Positions 23,186-23,264 of a DNA stretch of 23,264 bases are shown piece after piece. Position 1 is the first letter of the stretch. The number at the start of each line of letters is the position of its first letter. The notes under the pieces were generated by a model. It saw only the letters and a program-made list of their open reading frames with translations. It did not search any database and had not been told where the DNA came from. The position numbers were made by a program, and so were the translations under genes. The stretch comes from CAIRYW01 sp964555825 (GTDB taxonomy: Bacteria; Patescibacteriota; Minisyncoccia; Phycocordibacterales; CAIRYW01), in assembly GCA_964555825.1 (NCBI GenBank), contig CAZKTY010000009.1:1-23264 (forward strand). Reading direction: 5' to 3'.

Positions 23186-23264
23186 ATGAATAATATACTA
23201 AAAGAAACAGATATTAAGAATATTGGAGAAAAAAAAGTTGGAAAGGTCAGGGATATATATATTC
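23186..23264 (+). CDS. purC: SAICAR synthetase, N-terminal fragment (cut by window edge)
   Basis: PurC joins CAIR and aspartate (step 7). Only 26 codons are visible, from the ATG at 23186, one base after the purM stop. They end in KKVGKVRDIYI, the conserved N-terminal KVRD-Y signature of the family, where the glycine-rich nucleotide loop begins. The frame is open to the window end. Confidence 0.88.
   Translation, partial: MNNILKETDIKNIGEKKVGKVRDIYI

Noticed and set aside
1..23264. CRISPR arrays, insertion sequences, TGA recoding
   Set aside because: No regularly spaced repeats or transposase signatures seen; TGA ends several well-defined genes at family-appropriate positions.

Overview
The window looks like a piece of a small, AT-rich bacterial genome of the Candidate Phyla Radiation (Patescibacteria/Parcubacteria type). 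The clues are tight gene packing, A/T-rich start regions with no Shine-Dalgarno motifs, a DnaX without its zinc module, an FtsQ-like POTRA protein, a membrane-anchored Clp-type ATPase with a degenerate first ATPase domain, and N-terminally anchored cell-wall enzymes. TGA is used as a normal stop (serS, ftsQ, the isochorismatase-fold gene, purA), so the TGA-recoding CPR lineages are unlikely. The lineage call is inference; no rRNA is present.

Layout. 1-808 (minus): 3'-truncated dprA. 853-7987 (plus): serS, ftsQ-like, a small membrane protein, a two-domain Clp/AAA+ ATPase broken by a 10-N assembly gap, a D-alanyl-D-alanine carboxypeptidase and a tRNA-dihydrouridine synthase. About 8005-8640: no credible protein, but a GC-rich, strongly folded RNA of roughly 630 nt with its own promoter (TTGACA, 16 nt, extended TAATAT), a 14-bp stem joining its two ends, a chain of perfect internal hairpins and an intrinsic terminator. 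I cannot assign it to any RNA family I know; it is the most interesting object here. 8708-9736: short dnaX. 9783-9856: tRNA-Gln(TTG). 9909-12490: a stand-alone DUF262/DUF1524 (GmrSD-like) putative defence nuclease and an isochorismatase-fold hydrolase, separated from each other and from the next gene by intrinsic terminators.

12627-23264: a nine-gene run of purine biosynthesis genes on the plus strand: guaB, purA, guaA, purN, purL, purQ, purE, purM and a purC cut by the window end. They cover steps 3 (purN), 4 (purL/purQ), 5 (purM), 6 (purE) and 7 (purC) of IMP synthesis, plus both branches after IMP (purA to adenylosuccinate; guaB and guaA to GMP). purF, purD, purB, purH and purK are not seen and may lie downstream or elsewhere. 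Many CPR genomes lack this pathway, so the cluster suggests more purine autonomy than usual for the group.
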